From Bacillota bacterium (lineage in GTDB: Bacteria; Bacillota; GCA-003054495; Carboxydocellales; JAJZTU01), in the NCBI GenBank assembly GCA_021848765.1, contig JAJZTU010000086.1, positions 1-11,624 of the forward strand: a stretch of 11,624 nucleotides of DNA, in the 5' to 3' direction. This document shows positions 1 through 6,765 of the stretch, one piece after another; positions within the stretch are counted from its first letter, which is position 1, and each line of letters begins with the position of its first letter. The notes under the pieces were generated by a model. It searched no databases, was not told the origin of the DNA, and saw nothing but the letters and a program-made list of their open reading frames with translations. The translations under genes and the position numbers were made by a program.

Positions 1-518
1 TAGTAGGCCATGCCATTTTGGAAGCATCATTGGTGCTGGCCCTAATCTTTGGTTTGCATCAATGGCTAAAACTGACCACTGTAAACGGCATTATTGGCTT
101 AGCCGGTGGAGCAGTACTGCTATACCTGGGATTCCTCATGGTCAGGGATGCCAGGCAAGGCAAGGTTACACTCGACACAACAGTAGAAAATACAGGCGAA
201 AAATACTCCGGTCCCGGCCCTGTCAGCGGAGGTATATTGACCAGCATCTCCAATCCTTACTGGTCCCTTTGGTGGGCAACCGTAGGCGCCGGTTATCTGG
301 TTCTCGCCAGGAAGCAGGGGTTCCCGGGCATTTCCGCCTTTTTTACCGGACACATCCTGGCCGACTTTACCTGGTATGCCTTGATTAGCATTGCAGTGGC
401 CAAAGGCTTTCAACTGCTAAGCCAAAAAGTATACCTGGGACTGATTCAGGTTTGCGGAATCTTTCTGTTAGGCCTGGGTTGTTATTTTCTGTACTCCGGG
501 TGGAATTTCCTTGCCTGA
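1..518 (+). CDS. LysE-family translocator, 5'-truncated by window edge
   Basis: This is the C-terminal part (about 171 codons, reading from base 3) of a small polytopic membrane protein of the LysE/RhtB exporter family, which exports amino acids or related small metabolites. The frame is open to the window edge and a TTG at 18 sits inside it, but the residues before that TTG (VGHAIL) continue the typical LysE helix 'GHAxLE', so the true start lies upstream. Supporting motifs are the Gly-rich helix ending LLYLGFLMVRDARQG, the re-entrant-like segment SISNPYWSLWWATVG with the family NP dipeptide, and a final hydrophobic helix near the C-terminus. I see at least four hydrophobic segments. The substrate cannot be read from sequence. 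It ends in tandem TGA TGA and no clear terminator follows. Confidence 0.85.
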   Translation, partial: VGHAILEASLVLALIFGLHQWLKLTTVNGIIGLAGGAVLLYLGFLMVRDARQGKVTLDTTVENTGEKYSGPGPVSGGILTSISNPYWSLWWATVGAGYLVLARKQGFPGISAFFTGHILADFTWYALISIAVAKGFQLLSQKVYLGLIQVCGIFLLGLGCYFLYSGWNFLA

Positions 519-559
519 TGATAACTGTTCGCGGAGAGAAAAAAGCCATCTACCTCCAA

Positions 560-610
560 ATACTACCCTTCAGGGAGGAATGTTGCAATGCCGAGGGGAT
601 TTGGTAGTAT
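560..610. repeat. Inverted repeat in the leader/promoter of the CoA-transferase gene
   Basis: The arms ATACTACC (560-567) and GGTAGTAT (603-610) are perfectly complementary over 8 bp with 35 nt between them. A second possible pairing, CCAAAT with ATTTGG, overlaps the same arms, and CCTCC (553-557) can pair with GGAGG (574-578). The right arm overlaps a candidate -10 box. It could be an operator or an alternative RNA fold; nothing identifies a known riboswitch class. Confidence 0.35.
583..610 (+). promoter_or_regulatory. Candidate sigma-A promoter for the CoA-transferase gene
   Basis: TTGCAA (583-588), a 16-nt spacer and TAGTAT (605-610) match the -35/-10 consensus at 4 of 6 positions each. 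Transcription from here would give a leader of under 20 nt that still includes the GAGGGGGG ribosome binding site. This is a weak match on its own. Confidence 0.3.
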
Positions 611-633
611 GAAACATGAGGGGGGATGTACTA

Positions 634-1821
634 ATGTTAAAAGGAATCAAGATCTTGGACTTAAGCAGACTGCTGCCTGGACCCTATGCTTCTTTTCTCC
701 TGGCCGATATGGGAGCAGAGGTTATTAAGGTGGAAGACACCTCAGCAGGGGATTACATGCGGGACTTCGAGCCTAAGGTCAATGAAGACAGTGCTTACTA
801 TCTTTCCATTAACCGCAATAAGAAGAGTATCAGGCTTAATTTCAAAAAGCCGGAAGGCAGGGAAATCTTCTTAAAGCTGGTTACCCGGGCTGATGTAGTA
901 TTGGAAAGCTTCCGTCCCGGGATAATGGACGCCTGGGGTATTGGTTATTCAGAACTAAAGCAGGTTAACCCGGGTTTGGTCTACTGTGCCATGACCGGAT
1001 ATGGTCAGACCGGTCCCTATAAGGATAAGGCAGGGCATGACCTAAACTACTTAAGCGTAAGCGGAATTATGGACATCTCCGGCATCAGGAACGGTAAACC
1101 TGTAATGTCAGGGACTCAGATTGCCGACTTGAGTGGTGGCATGTTTGCAGTTATCGGCATTCTCGCCGCTCTCATGCGAAAAAAGCAAACAGGCGAAGGC
1201 AGTTTTATCGACACTGCTATGGTGGATGGCCTGCTTTCCTGGATGTCTTTTTATGTAGGACAGTACCAGGCAGACGGCCAGCCCCTGAAGAGAGGGGAAC
1301 TGGACCTCTCGGGTGGACTGGTATGCTATAACATTTACCAGACTAAGGACAACCGGTATGCCGGACTGGGTTCCTTGGAGTATAAATTCTGGAAGGCTTT
1401 CTGCCTGGCTATCGGCAGGGAGGACCTGGTAAAAACCCATATGACCCGGGCCATAGACGGGGACCCTGTTTATGAGGAAGTAAAACAGATTTTCCTGGAA
1501 AAAACGTTGCCAGAGTGGGAAGCGATTCTGAACCCTGTCGACTGCTGCTTTACTCCTATTATGCGCATCGATGAGGTACTGGCAGGTCCCTACTTCAAAG
1601 CACGGGGCCTGGGCGTAAAAATTAACCATCCTATCGAGGGTGAGTTGACCCAGGTTGGTCTCCCGGTTAAATTCATCATTGGGGAAGGCCGGGAATACAC
1701 GCCAGGTGGTGAAAAAATACTGCCACCGCCAAAATGGGGACAGCATACGACCGAGATACTGGAGAATTTAGGCTATACCCAAGCTGACCTGGAAGAGCTT
1801 AAAGCCAAGGGCATAATTTAA
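634..1821 (+). CDS. Family III CoA-transferase / alpha-methylacyl-CoA racemase-like protein (CaiB/BaiF family)
   Basis: A 395-residue protein of the usual length for the family III CoA-transferase superfamily, which moves CoA between carboxylic acids or epimerises 2-methylacyl-CoAs in the cytoplasm. The N-terminus (LKGIKILDLSRLLPGPYAS, then LLADMGAEVIKVE) is the canonical CoA-binding Rossmann half. An in-frame ATG lies 18 nt upstream at 616, but the run GAGGGGGG at 618-625 sits at ideal distance before the ATG at 634 and homologues begin at MLKGIKILDLS, so 634 is chosen. GHDLNY places His135 and QIADLSGG places Asp165, a 30-residue spacing equal to the His126/Asp156 pair of alpha-methylacyl-CoA racemases; Asp165 also corresponds to the acyl-carrying Asp of true CoA-transferases. 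Substrate is unknown. It stands alone, with no fatty-acid or carnitine genes around it. Confidence 0.88.
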   Translation: MLKGIKILDLSRLLPGPYASFLLADMGAEVIKVEDTSAGDYMRDFEPKVNEDSAYYLSINRNKKSIRLNFKKPEGREIFLKLVTRADVVLESFRPGIMDAWGIGYSELKQVNPGLVYCAMTGYGQTGPYKDKAGHDLNYLSVSGIMDISGIRNGKPVMSGTQIADLSGGMFAVIGILAALMRKKQTGEGSFIDTAMVDGLLSWMSFYVGQYQADGQPLKRGELDLSGGLVCYNIYQTKDNRYAGLGSLEYKFWKAFCLAIGREDLVKTHMTRAIDGDPVYEEVKQIFLEKTLPEWEAILNPVDCCFTPIMRIDEVLAGPYFKARGLGVKINHPIEGELTQVGLPVKFIIGEGREYTPGGEKILPPPKWGQHTTEILENLGYTQADLEELKAKGII

Positions 1822-1822
1822 C

Positions 1823-1848
1823 GAGGGTAGCCAAGCAGTTCTACCCTC
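1823..1848. terminator. Hairpin between convergent genes, without a T-run
   Basis: GAGGGTA (1823-1829) and TACCCTC (1842-1848) form a perfect 7-bp stem with a 12-nt loop immediately after the CoA-transferase stop codon. It lies between two convergent genes, where a shared terminator is expected, but neither strand has a following T-tract, so termination would be non-canonical. Confidence 0.35.
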
Positions 1849-1867
1849 AAATAGCAATAACCAATAA

Positions 1868-1920
1868 TGGATTAACCATAACCACGATTATTCACCATAA
1901 TGGGTTGGCTCATAACCACC
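1868..1920. repeat. Imperfect tandem repeat of about 34 bp across the end of the rRNA methyltransferase gene
   Basis: On the minus strand GTGGTTATG occurs at 1919-1911 and again at 1885-1877, exactly 34 bp apart. Each copy is followed by a similar stretch (AACCCATTATGGT versus AATCCATTATTGGT). The first copy supplies the last codons and stop of the methyltransferase gene; the second is non-coding. This looks like an old local duplication. Confidence 0.5.
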
Positions 1921-3313
1921 GCAAACCCTTGGGGTAGTGGTTTTTGAGCAGGGTCCCGTCCTGTTTTCCCCAACCCAGAGGATACCCATCCACAGTGACC
2001 AGGGTCCACCCCTTGTCACCAGGGATAGTCAGAGCCTCCCCGCGCAGGTAGGAAAGGGTTTCCGGAGCACCGACCGGCAGGTCGGTGTTCCTTTTTGTTT
2101 GGCCGGCGGTAAGAGACAGGGCGAGGGCATGGCTGGGCTCAAAACGGTTTTTCTTTACCACTCCCAGGTGCCAGCCGGGACGGGTAACCTTCAATCCATC
2201 CAGGTTAGGAACCCCAGGGGGAACAAGATAGAGATTGTCGCCGTAGAAGGTAAATTCACCCTGGGGAAGCACAGTAAGATTCTCACGGGCAAAACTATAA
2301 TAATAATCCAGTTTGGATTTCAGGTCTGTTGTTAATTGTTTGTCCGGTTTCCTGCTTAATTTCCTTGCCAATTGCTTTTCAGCTTGCTCATCCAAACCGG
2401 AGCTTTCTGTTTTAAGCAGAAGCGCCAGGAAATGCCCTTCACCCTTCAACCGGTGGGGCCACAGCCGGGTTGCCTCGCTCAGTTCAGGACCGGCCCCAAC
2501 CCATTGGGGTTGACCTGGGGCAAAACCGGGAAATCCGGGAACCTTCAGAATGGAAAACTCCGGATGAGAGCAAAGAAACTTTGCAAGCACACCTTCATTT
2601 TCCTCCGGGGCAAAAGTACAGGTGGAATAGGCCAGAATACCGCCGGGCTTCAACAAACCGGCGGCCTGCTCCAGAATTTCCAACTGCCTTCCGGCACAAT
2701 GGGTAACAGATTCCACGCTCCATTCATTACAGGCTTCCGGGTCCTTACGGAACATTCCTTCACCGGAACAGGGGGCATCCACCAGTATACGGTCAAAAAA
2801 ACCTGAAAATACTCTAGCCAGCTTCTCAGGCGTCTCATTGGTGACTACAACATTTTTGACTCCCCAGCGCTCCAAATTCTCAGCCAATATTTTCACTCTG
2901 CCGGGGTGAATTTCATTAGCCACCAGTAGACCCTCTCCCCGGAGCAAAGCAGCCAAGTGAGTGGATTTACCACCGGGTGCCGCACATAAGTCCAGCACTT
3001 TTTGTCCTGGCTCAGGCGCCAGGGCGGCGGCCACTGCCATTGCGCTCGGCTCTTGAATATAGTACAGACCGGCTGCATGATACGGATGCCGCCCGGACCG
3101 AACTTCCTCAGCAAAGTAAAATCCATCCCGAGTCCAGGGAACAGGCTGGAGGGACCAGGGAACCAGGTTCAGCAGGGTTTGTCCAGCCAGTTTTAGAGTA
3201 TTGGCCCTAAGGCCCTGAGTTCTGGGTTCTGCATAAGTAGCAACAAAAACTTTAAACTCTTGATCTAGATATTGTTGCATCCGTATCAAAAAATCAGCAG
3301 GAAGTTTATCCAC
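1910..3313 (-). CDS. rsmF: RsmF-like NOL1/NOP2/Sun-family rRNA (cytosine-C5) methyltransferase
   Basis: A 467-residue SAM-dependent m5C RNA methyltransferase, probably acting on 16S rRNA. The SAM-binding motif LDLCAAPGGKST lies near residues 107-118. The two family cysteines are in DAPCSGEG (Cys182, motif IV, product release) and YSTCTF (Cys232, motif VI, the nucleophile). The last ~100 residues (WHLGVVKKNRFEPSHALAL, then DGYPLGWGKQDG) match the RsmF-type C-terminal/PUA-like RNA-binding region rather than the N-terminal NusB domain of RsmB. The reading frame extends to a GTG at 3349, but that has no ribosome binding site and lies at the predicted transcription start. GTG at 3313 has GCGAGGTG seven bases upstream and gives the typical start (M)DKLPADFLIRM, so it is preferred. 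The gene is divergent from the FMN protein and convergent with the CoA-transferase. Confidence 0.88.
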   Translation of the reverse strand: MDKLPADFLIRMQQYLDQEFKVFVATYAEPRTQGLRANTLKLAGQTLLNLVPWSLQPVPWTRDGFYFAEEVRSGRHPYHAAGLYYIQEPSAMAVAAALAPEPGQKVLDLCAAPGGKSTHLAALLRGEGLLVANEIHPGRVKILAENLERWGVKNVVVTNETPEKLARVFSGFFDRILVDAPCSGEGMFRKDPEACNEWSVESVTHCAGRQLEILEQAAGLLKPGGILAYSTCTFAPEENEGVLAKFLCSHPEFSILKVPGFPGFAPGQPQWVGAGPELSEATRLWPHRLKGEGHFLALLLKTESSGLDEQAEKQLARKLSRKPDKQLTTDLKSKLDYYYSFARENLTVLPQGEFTFYGDNLYLVPPGVPNLDGLKVTRPGWHLGVVKKNRFEPSHALALSLTAGQTKRNTDLPVGAPETLSYLRGEALTIPGDKGWTLVTVDGYPLGWGKQDGTLLKNHYPKGLRWL

Positions 3314-3357
3314 CTGGTGACACCTCGCAAGTAATAATTGACTATTCACCTATAAAT

Positions 3358-3386
3358 GTTATACAACAAAATCTCAACAAGGGCAA
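3358..3386 (-). promoter_or_regulatory. Candidate sigma-A promoter for the rRNA methyltransferase
   Basis: Read on the minus strand: TTGCCC (3386-3381), a 17-nt spacer and TATAAC (3363-3358). Predicted initiation is near 3350, leaving a leader of about 37 nt before the GTG at 3313. A second overlapping candidate (TTGAGA-17-TATAGG) is also present nearby. Confidence 0.45.
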
Positions 3387-3427
3387 TTATTTATGATAAG
3401 ATACAGATAAATGACTTGCCTGCAGGA

Positions 3428-3453
3428 GGTTTCCGGCTAATGCAGGGGAAACC
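3428..3453. repeat. Short inverted repeat upstream of the FMN-protein gene
   Basis: GGTTTCC (3428-3434) and GGAAACC (3447-3453) form a perfect 7-bp stem with a 12-nt loop, between the divergent promoter region and the FMN-protein start at 3513. It could be a 5'-UTR hairpin or a protein-binding site. I do not recognise a riboswitch class. Confidence 0.4.
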
Positions 3454-3512
3454 GGAGGAAAATCATGTGCCTAATCAACTTTTGACCCGGATTAAAAATG
3501 GAGGGACAGAGA

Positions 3513-4187
3513 GTGAAAATTTTAGCTATCGTAGGCAGCTTTCGCAAAGGGGGCAATACGGACCTGATTACCGACAGAATCCTGGAAGGAGCACGGTCCC
3601 AAGGCGCCCATACTGAGAAAGTGTTTATTGACGACTTAAAAATAGCTTCCTGCCAGGGCTGTATGGAGTGCCGTAAAGAAGGCGTCTGCCACCAACAGGA
3701 CGATGTGTCGGCCCTGGTAAAGAAAATTGAAGCAGCAGACGGGGTAATCTTTGGTTCGCCCATTTACGGCAATTACATCACCGGCCAGGCCAAAATGCTC
3801 CTGGACAGGCTAATGGGAGTAATCAACAAAACAGTGTTTGTGCCTGGAACCGGTCCAACGAAAGTTACCAGGCTTGAGACCAAGCCAAGAAATGTGGTAA
3901 TCCTCATGACCATAGGAGCCGACCGGCCGGAATGTGCCGATGACCCCCTTAAACTGCTGCGCAGAATGCTGGGTTCTTTTACTAACGGGGGTACGGTGGA
4001 AGAATTTATTGCCGCAGGTTTAATTGACCAGGGCCAGGTTGCAATGGACGTACCGGCACTTACGGATATCGCCCGGCGCCTGCACCGCACTCCTAATCCG
4101 GAAGAGGAAGCCTTGGCGATGAAGTCCAGAAATGAAGAAATCCTCGGCAAAGCCTTTCAAACCGGAGTCAAATTGACAAAATTTTAA
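3513..4187 (+). CDS. NAD(P)H-dependent FMN reductase / iron-sulfur-flavoprotein-like protein
   Basis: A 224-residue flavodoxin-fold protein. MKILAIVGSFRKGGNTD (residues 1-17) is the FMN phosphate-binding loop; SPIYGNYITGQAKMLLDR (82-99) is the conserved flavin-contacting and dimer region. CQGCMECRKEGVC gives Cys47, Cys50, Cys53 and Cys59, a C-x2-C-x2-C-x5-C pattern that fits the compact [4Fe-4S] motif described for iron-sulfur flavoproteins of anaerobes, so it may carry both FMN and a cluster in the cytoplasm. An ATG at 3498 is in frame, but the GGAGGGA at 3500-3506 lies inside that extension at ideal spacing from the GTG at 3513, and the family starts at MKILAIVGS. The residues after about 115 diverge from short family members. 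The physiological electron acceptor is unknown. Confidence 0.85.
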   Translation: MKILAIVGSFRKGGNTDLITDRILEGARSQGAHTEKVFIDDLKIASCQGCMECRKEGVCHQQDDVSALVKKIEAADGVIFGSPIYGNYITGQAKMLLDRLMGVINKTVFVPGTGPTKVTRLETKPRNVVILMTIGADRPECADDPLKLLRRMLGSFTNGGTVEEFIAAGLIDQGQVAMDVPALTDIARRLHRTPNPEEEALAMKSRNEEILGKAFQTGVKLTKF

Positions 4188-4201
4188 TGCTCTAATATAA
4201 C

Positions 4202-4238
4202 AAAAAAACCCAGGGCGTATCCATGTCCTGGTTTTTTT
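4202..4238. terminator. Bidirectional intrinsic terminator
   Basis: An A7 run (4202-4208), a GC stem CCAGGG/TCCTGG with one G-U pair around a 10-nt loop, and a T7 run (4232-4238) form a symmetrical terminator between the convergent FMN-protein and glycogen phosphorylase genes. It works in either direction by design of its flanking A and T tracts. Confidence 0.88.
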
Positions 4239-4284
4239 GTACTTATAAAGTTTTTTAGCCGCTACAAATTAAAGGAAGCTTACT

Positions 4285-5994
4285 CTACACCGTATGATAG
4301 GGCTGTTCCCTTTTCACATCCACGCCGGTTTGATAAACAGGGACCATGGCGACATCCTGCGACTCCTGAACCTTGTAATACATCAAATCATAATACTCCC
4401 TTAACATCCGGTGGGAAGAAAACTGCCAGTGGGCCATATCGATACTGCCTCTCATCATCTCAATCCACCTGCTCCTGTCCTGGTAGAAAGTGGGGAGAAC
4501 TTCATCAAGCAGCACTTGATAGAGGGCCTTAAGGTCTTTTTCATCCTGATTCCATTGCTCAGCTGCTTTTTCCACAGAATCAATCAGCCAACCGCTGATG
4601 CCATGCTGGGGACCCTCGGCCACCCAGCCATCCACCACGCTCAGGTTAAGCACTCCGTTCATTGCAGCCTTCATACCGGAAGTACCGCTGGCTTCCAGAG
4701 GGCGCCTGGGGTTATTCAACCAGACATCACACCCCCTGACCATCAAGCGGGCGATTTCCATATTGTAATTCTCCAGAAACACCACATTGTCTTGATACTT
4801 CCTGTCCATCTTCACCAGATCCTGGATGATATCCTTACCTAAACCATCGTTGGGGTGAGCCTTCCCGGAAAAGACCAGTTGGAGCTTACCCTCACTGAGC
4901 AGATGGTCGATGATTTGTGAATTACGGAAAATCAGGTCACTGCGCTTGTAAGGAGCAGCCCGCCTGGCAAAACCAACCAGTAAGCTGTTGGGGTTCAACA
5001 CTGAGCCTGTTTTAGCCTTTATATAATCAATCAATTCCTGCTTGGCTTTCATATGGGGTCCCCAGAGGTCAGTTCCCTTATCAAAAGCCTGCCGTATCTC
5101 CCGGTCTTGCCAGGTTTTAGGGTGGACACCGTTGGTTATGGAGATAATAGGCGCACTGTCCCAGACATCCTTCCACATTTTCCGGGAGGTTTGACCGTGG
5201 AGTTTGGAAACAGCATTGGCCACAGTAGAGAGCCGGAGAGCGGCAACTGTCATATTGAAGGGATGACCGCCTATTTGACACATCTGCTCATATGTTAGCC
5301 CATTATAGGCATCCATATGCTGGAGCAGGCCATGATCATGAATCTCATTGCCGGCCTCTACCGGTGTGTGGGTAGTAAAGACTATTTGCCTGCGAGTAGC
5401 TTCCCAGGCTTCAGTGAAGGCCATTCCATGCTGTTCCATCTTTTCACGGATCAGCTCTAAACCGGCGAATACAGCATGGCCTTCATTAAAATGATAAACA
5501 TCTACCGGGATACCTAAAGCCCGTAGCGCCCGCACCCCACCGATGCCCAGAATAACTTCCTGGGCCACCCGGTCCTGATCGGCACCTCCATATAGCCTGC
5601 TGGTCATCCAGCCATGTTCACTCCCGGGAAAGTTAGTATCCAACAGGTAAAGGGGAGCGTTCCCATACTGGTCTACCAGCCGTACTTTGCAGGTCACATC
5701 GGAACCCCGGACCCTTACTTTCACACTGATTCCGGTGTCCTTGACGAAGTCATAGTCATAGTTCGGATAGACATCATAAGGCCGTCCGTCCTCACCGATA
5801 AACTGTTCTGTGTAGTCCTGACGCCAAAGAATACCCACGCCTACCATGGGCAGATTTAAATCAGCTGCAGCTTTCAGGTAGTCCCCGGCCAGAACCCCTA
5901 ATCCTCCGGCGTAAATTGGTAACTCTTTGTGTAATCCGAACTCCATGCAAAAATAGGCAACTTTAGGTAGATCATCCCTATGAACAGATCCCAA
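4285..5994 (-). CDS. glgP: Alpha-glucan (glycogen/maltodextrin) phosphorylase, short GT35 form
   Basis: A 569-residue GT35 phosphorylase that releases glucose-1-phosphate from storage alpha-glucans. The N-terminus VAYFCMEFGLHKELPIYAGG followed by LGVLAGDYLK is the signature of the bacterial/archaeal alpha-glucan phosphorylase subfamily. HFNEGHAVFAGLE (168-180), TTHTPVEAG (207-215) and ITNGVHPKTW (286-295) are conserved glucan and phosphate-site segments. EASGTSGMKAAMNG holds Lys442, the expected pyridoxal-phosphate lysine. It is shorter than family members of 700-850 residues that carry an extra N-terminal DUF3417 region, but the catalytic segments are all present, so it looks complete. The start is a TTG at 5994 preceded by GGGAGGT (6010-6004) nine bases upstream; no better start exists. 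No glycogen synthesis genes are adjacent. An inverted repeat in the leader suggests regulation. Confidence 0.9.
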   Translation of the reverse strand: MGSVHRDDLPKVAYFCMEFGLHKELPIYAGGLGVLAGDYLKAAADLNLPMVGVGILWRQDYTEQFIGEDGRPYDVYPNYDYDFVKDTGISVKVRVRGSDVTCKVRLVDQYGNAPLYLLDTNFPGSEHGWMTSRLYGGADQDRVAQEVILGIGGVRALRALGIPVDVYHFNEGHAVFAGLELIREKMEQHGMAFTEAWEATRRQIVFTTHTPVEAGNEIHDHGLLQHMDAYNGLTYEQMCQIGGHPFNMTVAALRLSTVANAVSKLHGQTSRKMWKDVWDSAPIISITNGVHPKTWQDREIRQAFDKGTDLWGPHMKAKQELIDYIKAKTGSVLNPNSLLVGFARRAAPYKRSDLIFRNSQIIDHLLSEGKLQLVFSGKAHPNDGLGKDIIQDLVKMDRKYQDNVVFLENYNMEIARLMVRGCDVWLNNPRRPLEASGTSGMKAAMNGVLNLSVVDGWVAEGPQHGISGWLIDSVEKAAEQWNQDEKDLKALYQVLLDEVLPTFYQDRSRWIEMMRGSIDMAHWQFSSHRMLREYYDLMYYKVQESQDVAMVPVYQTGVDVKREQPYHTV

Positions 5995-6026
5995 TTTTGG
6001 CCTACCTCCCTTGAAACCTAAATGGT

Positions 6027-6058
6027 TTTCATCTTATTTTGTATAGGGTAAGATGAAA
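6027..6058. repeat. 10-bp perfect inverted repeat upstream of glgP
   Basis: TTTCATCTTA (6027-6036) and TAAGATGAAA (6049-6058) are exact reverse complements separated by 12 bp, centred about 48 bp upstream of the glgP TTG. The minus-strand spacer contains TATACA, a possible -10 box with a poor -35. It could be an operator overlapping the promoter or a leader hairpin; there is no T-run, so it is not an intrinsic terminator. Confidence 0.6.
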
Positions 6059-6081
6059 TTATTCTATTTTTCAGCTGACAT

Positions 6082-6109
6082 AAAAAAAGACAACCCACAT
6101 AGGCTGTCT
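6082..6109 (-). terminator. Intrinsic terminator of the tRNA-Sec gene
   Basis: On the minus strand AGACAGCC (6109-6102) pairs with GGGTTGTCT (one G-U pair, 5-nt loop) and is followed by a T7 run (6088-6082). It lies 15 bp beyond the tRNA 3' end. Confidence 0.8.
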
Positions 6110-6123
6110 CTCAACGCGAAAGA

Positions 6124-6221
6124 TGGCGGGAGTGTGTGAGAATCGAACTCACCGCGCCCGGGGTTACCGCGCGCCGACTGGGTTTGAAGCCCAGGGGACC
6201 CACCAGGACCCATTCACTCCC
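6124..6221 (-). tRNA. selC: tRNA-Sec (anticodon TCA), selenocysteine tRNA
   Basis: A 98-nt tRNA with the features of bacterial tRNA-Sec: acceptor GGGAGTG/CACTCCC followed by discriminator G and an encoded CCA; a long 6-position D stem (GGGTCC side with a U-U mismatch); anticodon stem CTGGG/CCCAG around loop CTTCAAA, with anticodon TCA (6187-6185); a long GC-rich variable arm; and T arm GTGAG-TTCGATT-CTCAC. It decodes UGA as selenocysteine with SelB. The position expected to be the eighth acceptor pair reads A-A, a small departure from the 8+5 arrangement. It has its own promoter and terminator. No selA, selB, selD or recoded UGA gene is visible in the window. Confidence 0.95.
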
Positions 6222-6234
6222 TTGCAATGCCATC

Positions 6235-6263
6235 ATTATAACACAAGGCACTTTGGGAAACAA
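6235..6263 (-). promoter_or_regulatory. Sigma-A promoter of the tRNA-Sec gene
   Basis: On the minus strand TTGTTT (6263-6258), a 17-nt spacer and a perfect TATAAT (6240-6235), placing initiation a few bases before the tRNA 5' end at 6221. Confidence 0.8.
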
Positions 6264-6331
6264 GCGTGAAACCCTGGAAGGCCTACCATACCGGTACTGT
6301 TGAGACTATTCGATTCGCTCATAACTTCGGG

Positions 6332-6360
6332 TTGCATATTGCCGGATTGTATGGCATAAT
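6332..6360 (+). promoter_or_regulatory. Candidate sigma-A promoter of tatA
   Basis: TTGCAT (6332-6337), a 17-nt spacer and CATAAT (6355-6360). The -10 matches 5 of 6, the -35 only its TTG. Initiation would be about 40 nt before the tatA start. It is divergent from the tRNA-Sec promoter. Confidence 0.45.
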
Positions 6361-6407
6361 TGTTGAGAGAACAGGTATACGCAGGTGAATTCCTGGAGGT
6401 GAATAAA

Positions 6408-6608
6408 ATGTTTGGGTTAATTGGCCCCTTAGGTATTCCCGAGTTAATAATCATTCTGGTCTTGGCCCTGATCATTTTCGGCCCGGGCAAACTTCCTGAT
6501 GTGGGAAAAGCGTTAGGTAAAGGAATTAACGAATTTAAGCGGGCTTCCAAGGATGTACAAAAAGAAATCAATGAAGCAATTAACGAACCGGAAAAAGATA
6601 ATAAATAA
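6408..6608 (+). CDS. tatA: Twin-arginine translocase subunit TatA
   Basis: A 66-residue TatA/TatE-type protein, the pore-forming or membrane-weakening component of the twin-arginine export pathway for folded proteins. Residues 8-24 (LGIPELIIILVLALIIF) form the single membrane helix with the conserved Glu12 near its start; FGPGKLPDVGKALGKGI (24-40) is the hinge and amphipathic helix signature, followed by a charged Lys/Glu tail. The ATG at 6408 has GGAGGTG about seven bases upstream; the longer frame from 6360 lacks one and overlaps the promoter. tatC is not in the window. The gene is closed by a strong terminator, so it is monocistronic. No twin-arginine signal is seen on the cytochromes nearby, so the adjacency may be incidental. 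Confidence 0.93.
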   Translation: MFGLIGPLGIPELIIILVLALIIFGPGKLPDVGKALGKGINEFKRASKDVQKEINEAINEPEKDNK

Positions 6609-6614
6609 CAGGAT

Positions 6615-6640
6615 AAAGAGCAGGTGACTGCTCTTTTTTT
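6615..6640 (+). terminator. Intrinsic terminator after tatA
   Basis: AAAGAGCAG (6615-6623), loop GTGA, and CTGCTCTTT (6628-6636) form a perfect 9-bp stem running into a T tract ending at 6640. Confidence 0.92.
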
Positions 6641-6698
6641 CAATCCGTCTGAATTGTTCAGAAGTTTGTGGATTTTTTCGCAAATCATGAATTTTTGG

Positions 6699-6725
6699 GC
6701 AGGAATTTGAGGTAAGTGGTAGAAT
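6699..6725 (+). promoter_or_regulatory. Sigma-H (Spo0H)-type promoter upstream of the prenyl synthase
   Basis: GCAGGAATTT (6699-6708) and AGAAT (6721-6725), with 14 bases between AGGAATT and GAAT. This is the spacing and sequence of the known Bacillus sigma-H pattern (AGGAnnT, 14 nt, GAAT, as at spoVG). No sigma-A promoter with acceptable spacing is visible. Initiation near 6732 gives a leader of about 34 nt before the ATG at 6766. Confidence 0.65.
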
Positions 6726-6765
6726 ATAAATAATGTCCTCCAGAAAGGAACAAGCAGGTGACATG

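Noticed and set aside
519..633. T-box or other known riboswitch in the CoA-transferase leader
   Set aside because: No T-box sequence or specifier structure is seen; only short inverted repeats are present.
3392..3402. TATGAT/TAAGAT as a -10 box for the FMN-protein gene
   Set aside because: The only -35 candidates at proper distance match at most 4 of 6 positions, and the region is AT-rich, so the call is not supported.
6124..6221. Integration site of a mobile element at the tRNA-Sec gene
   Set aside because: No integrase, no repeated 3' tRNA fragment and ordinary housekeeping genes on both sides.
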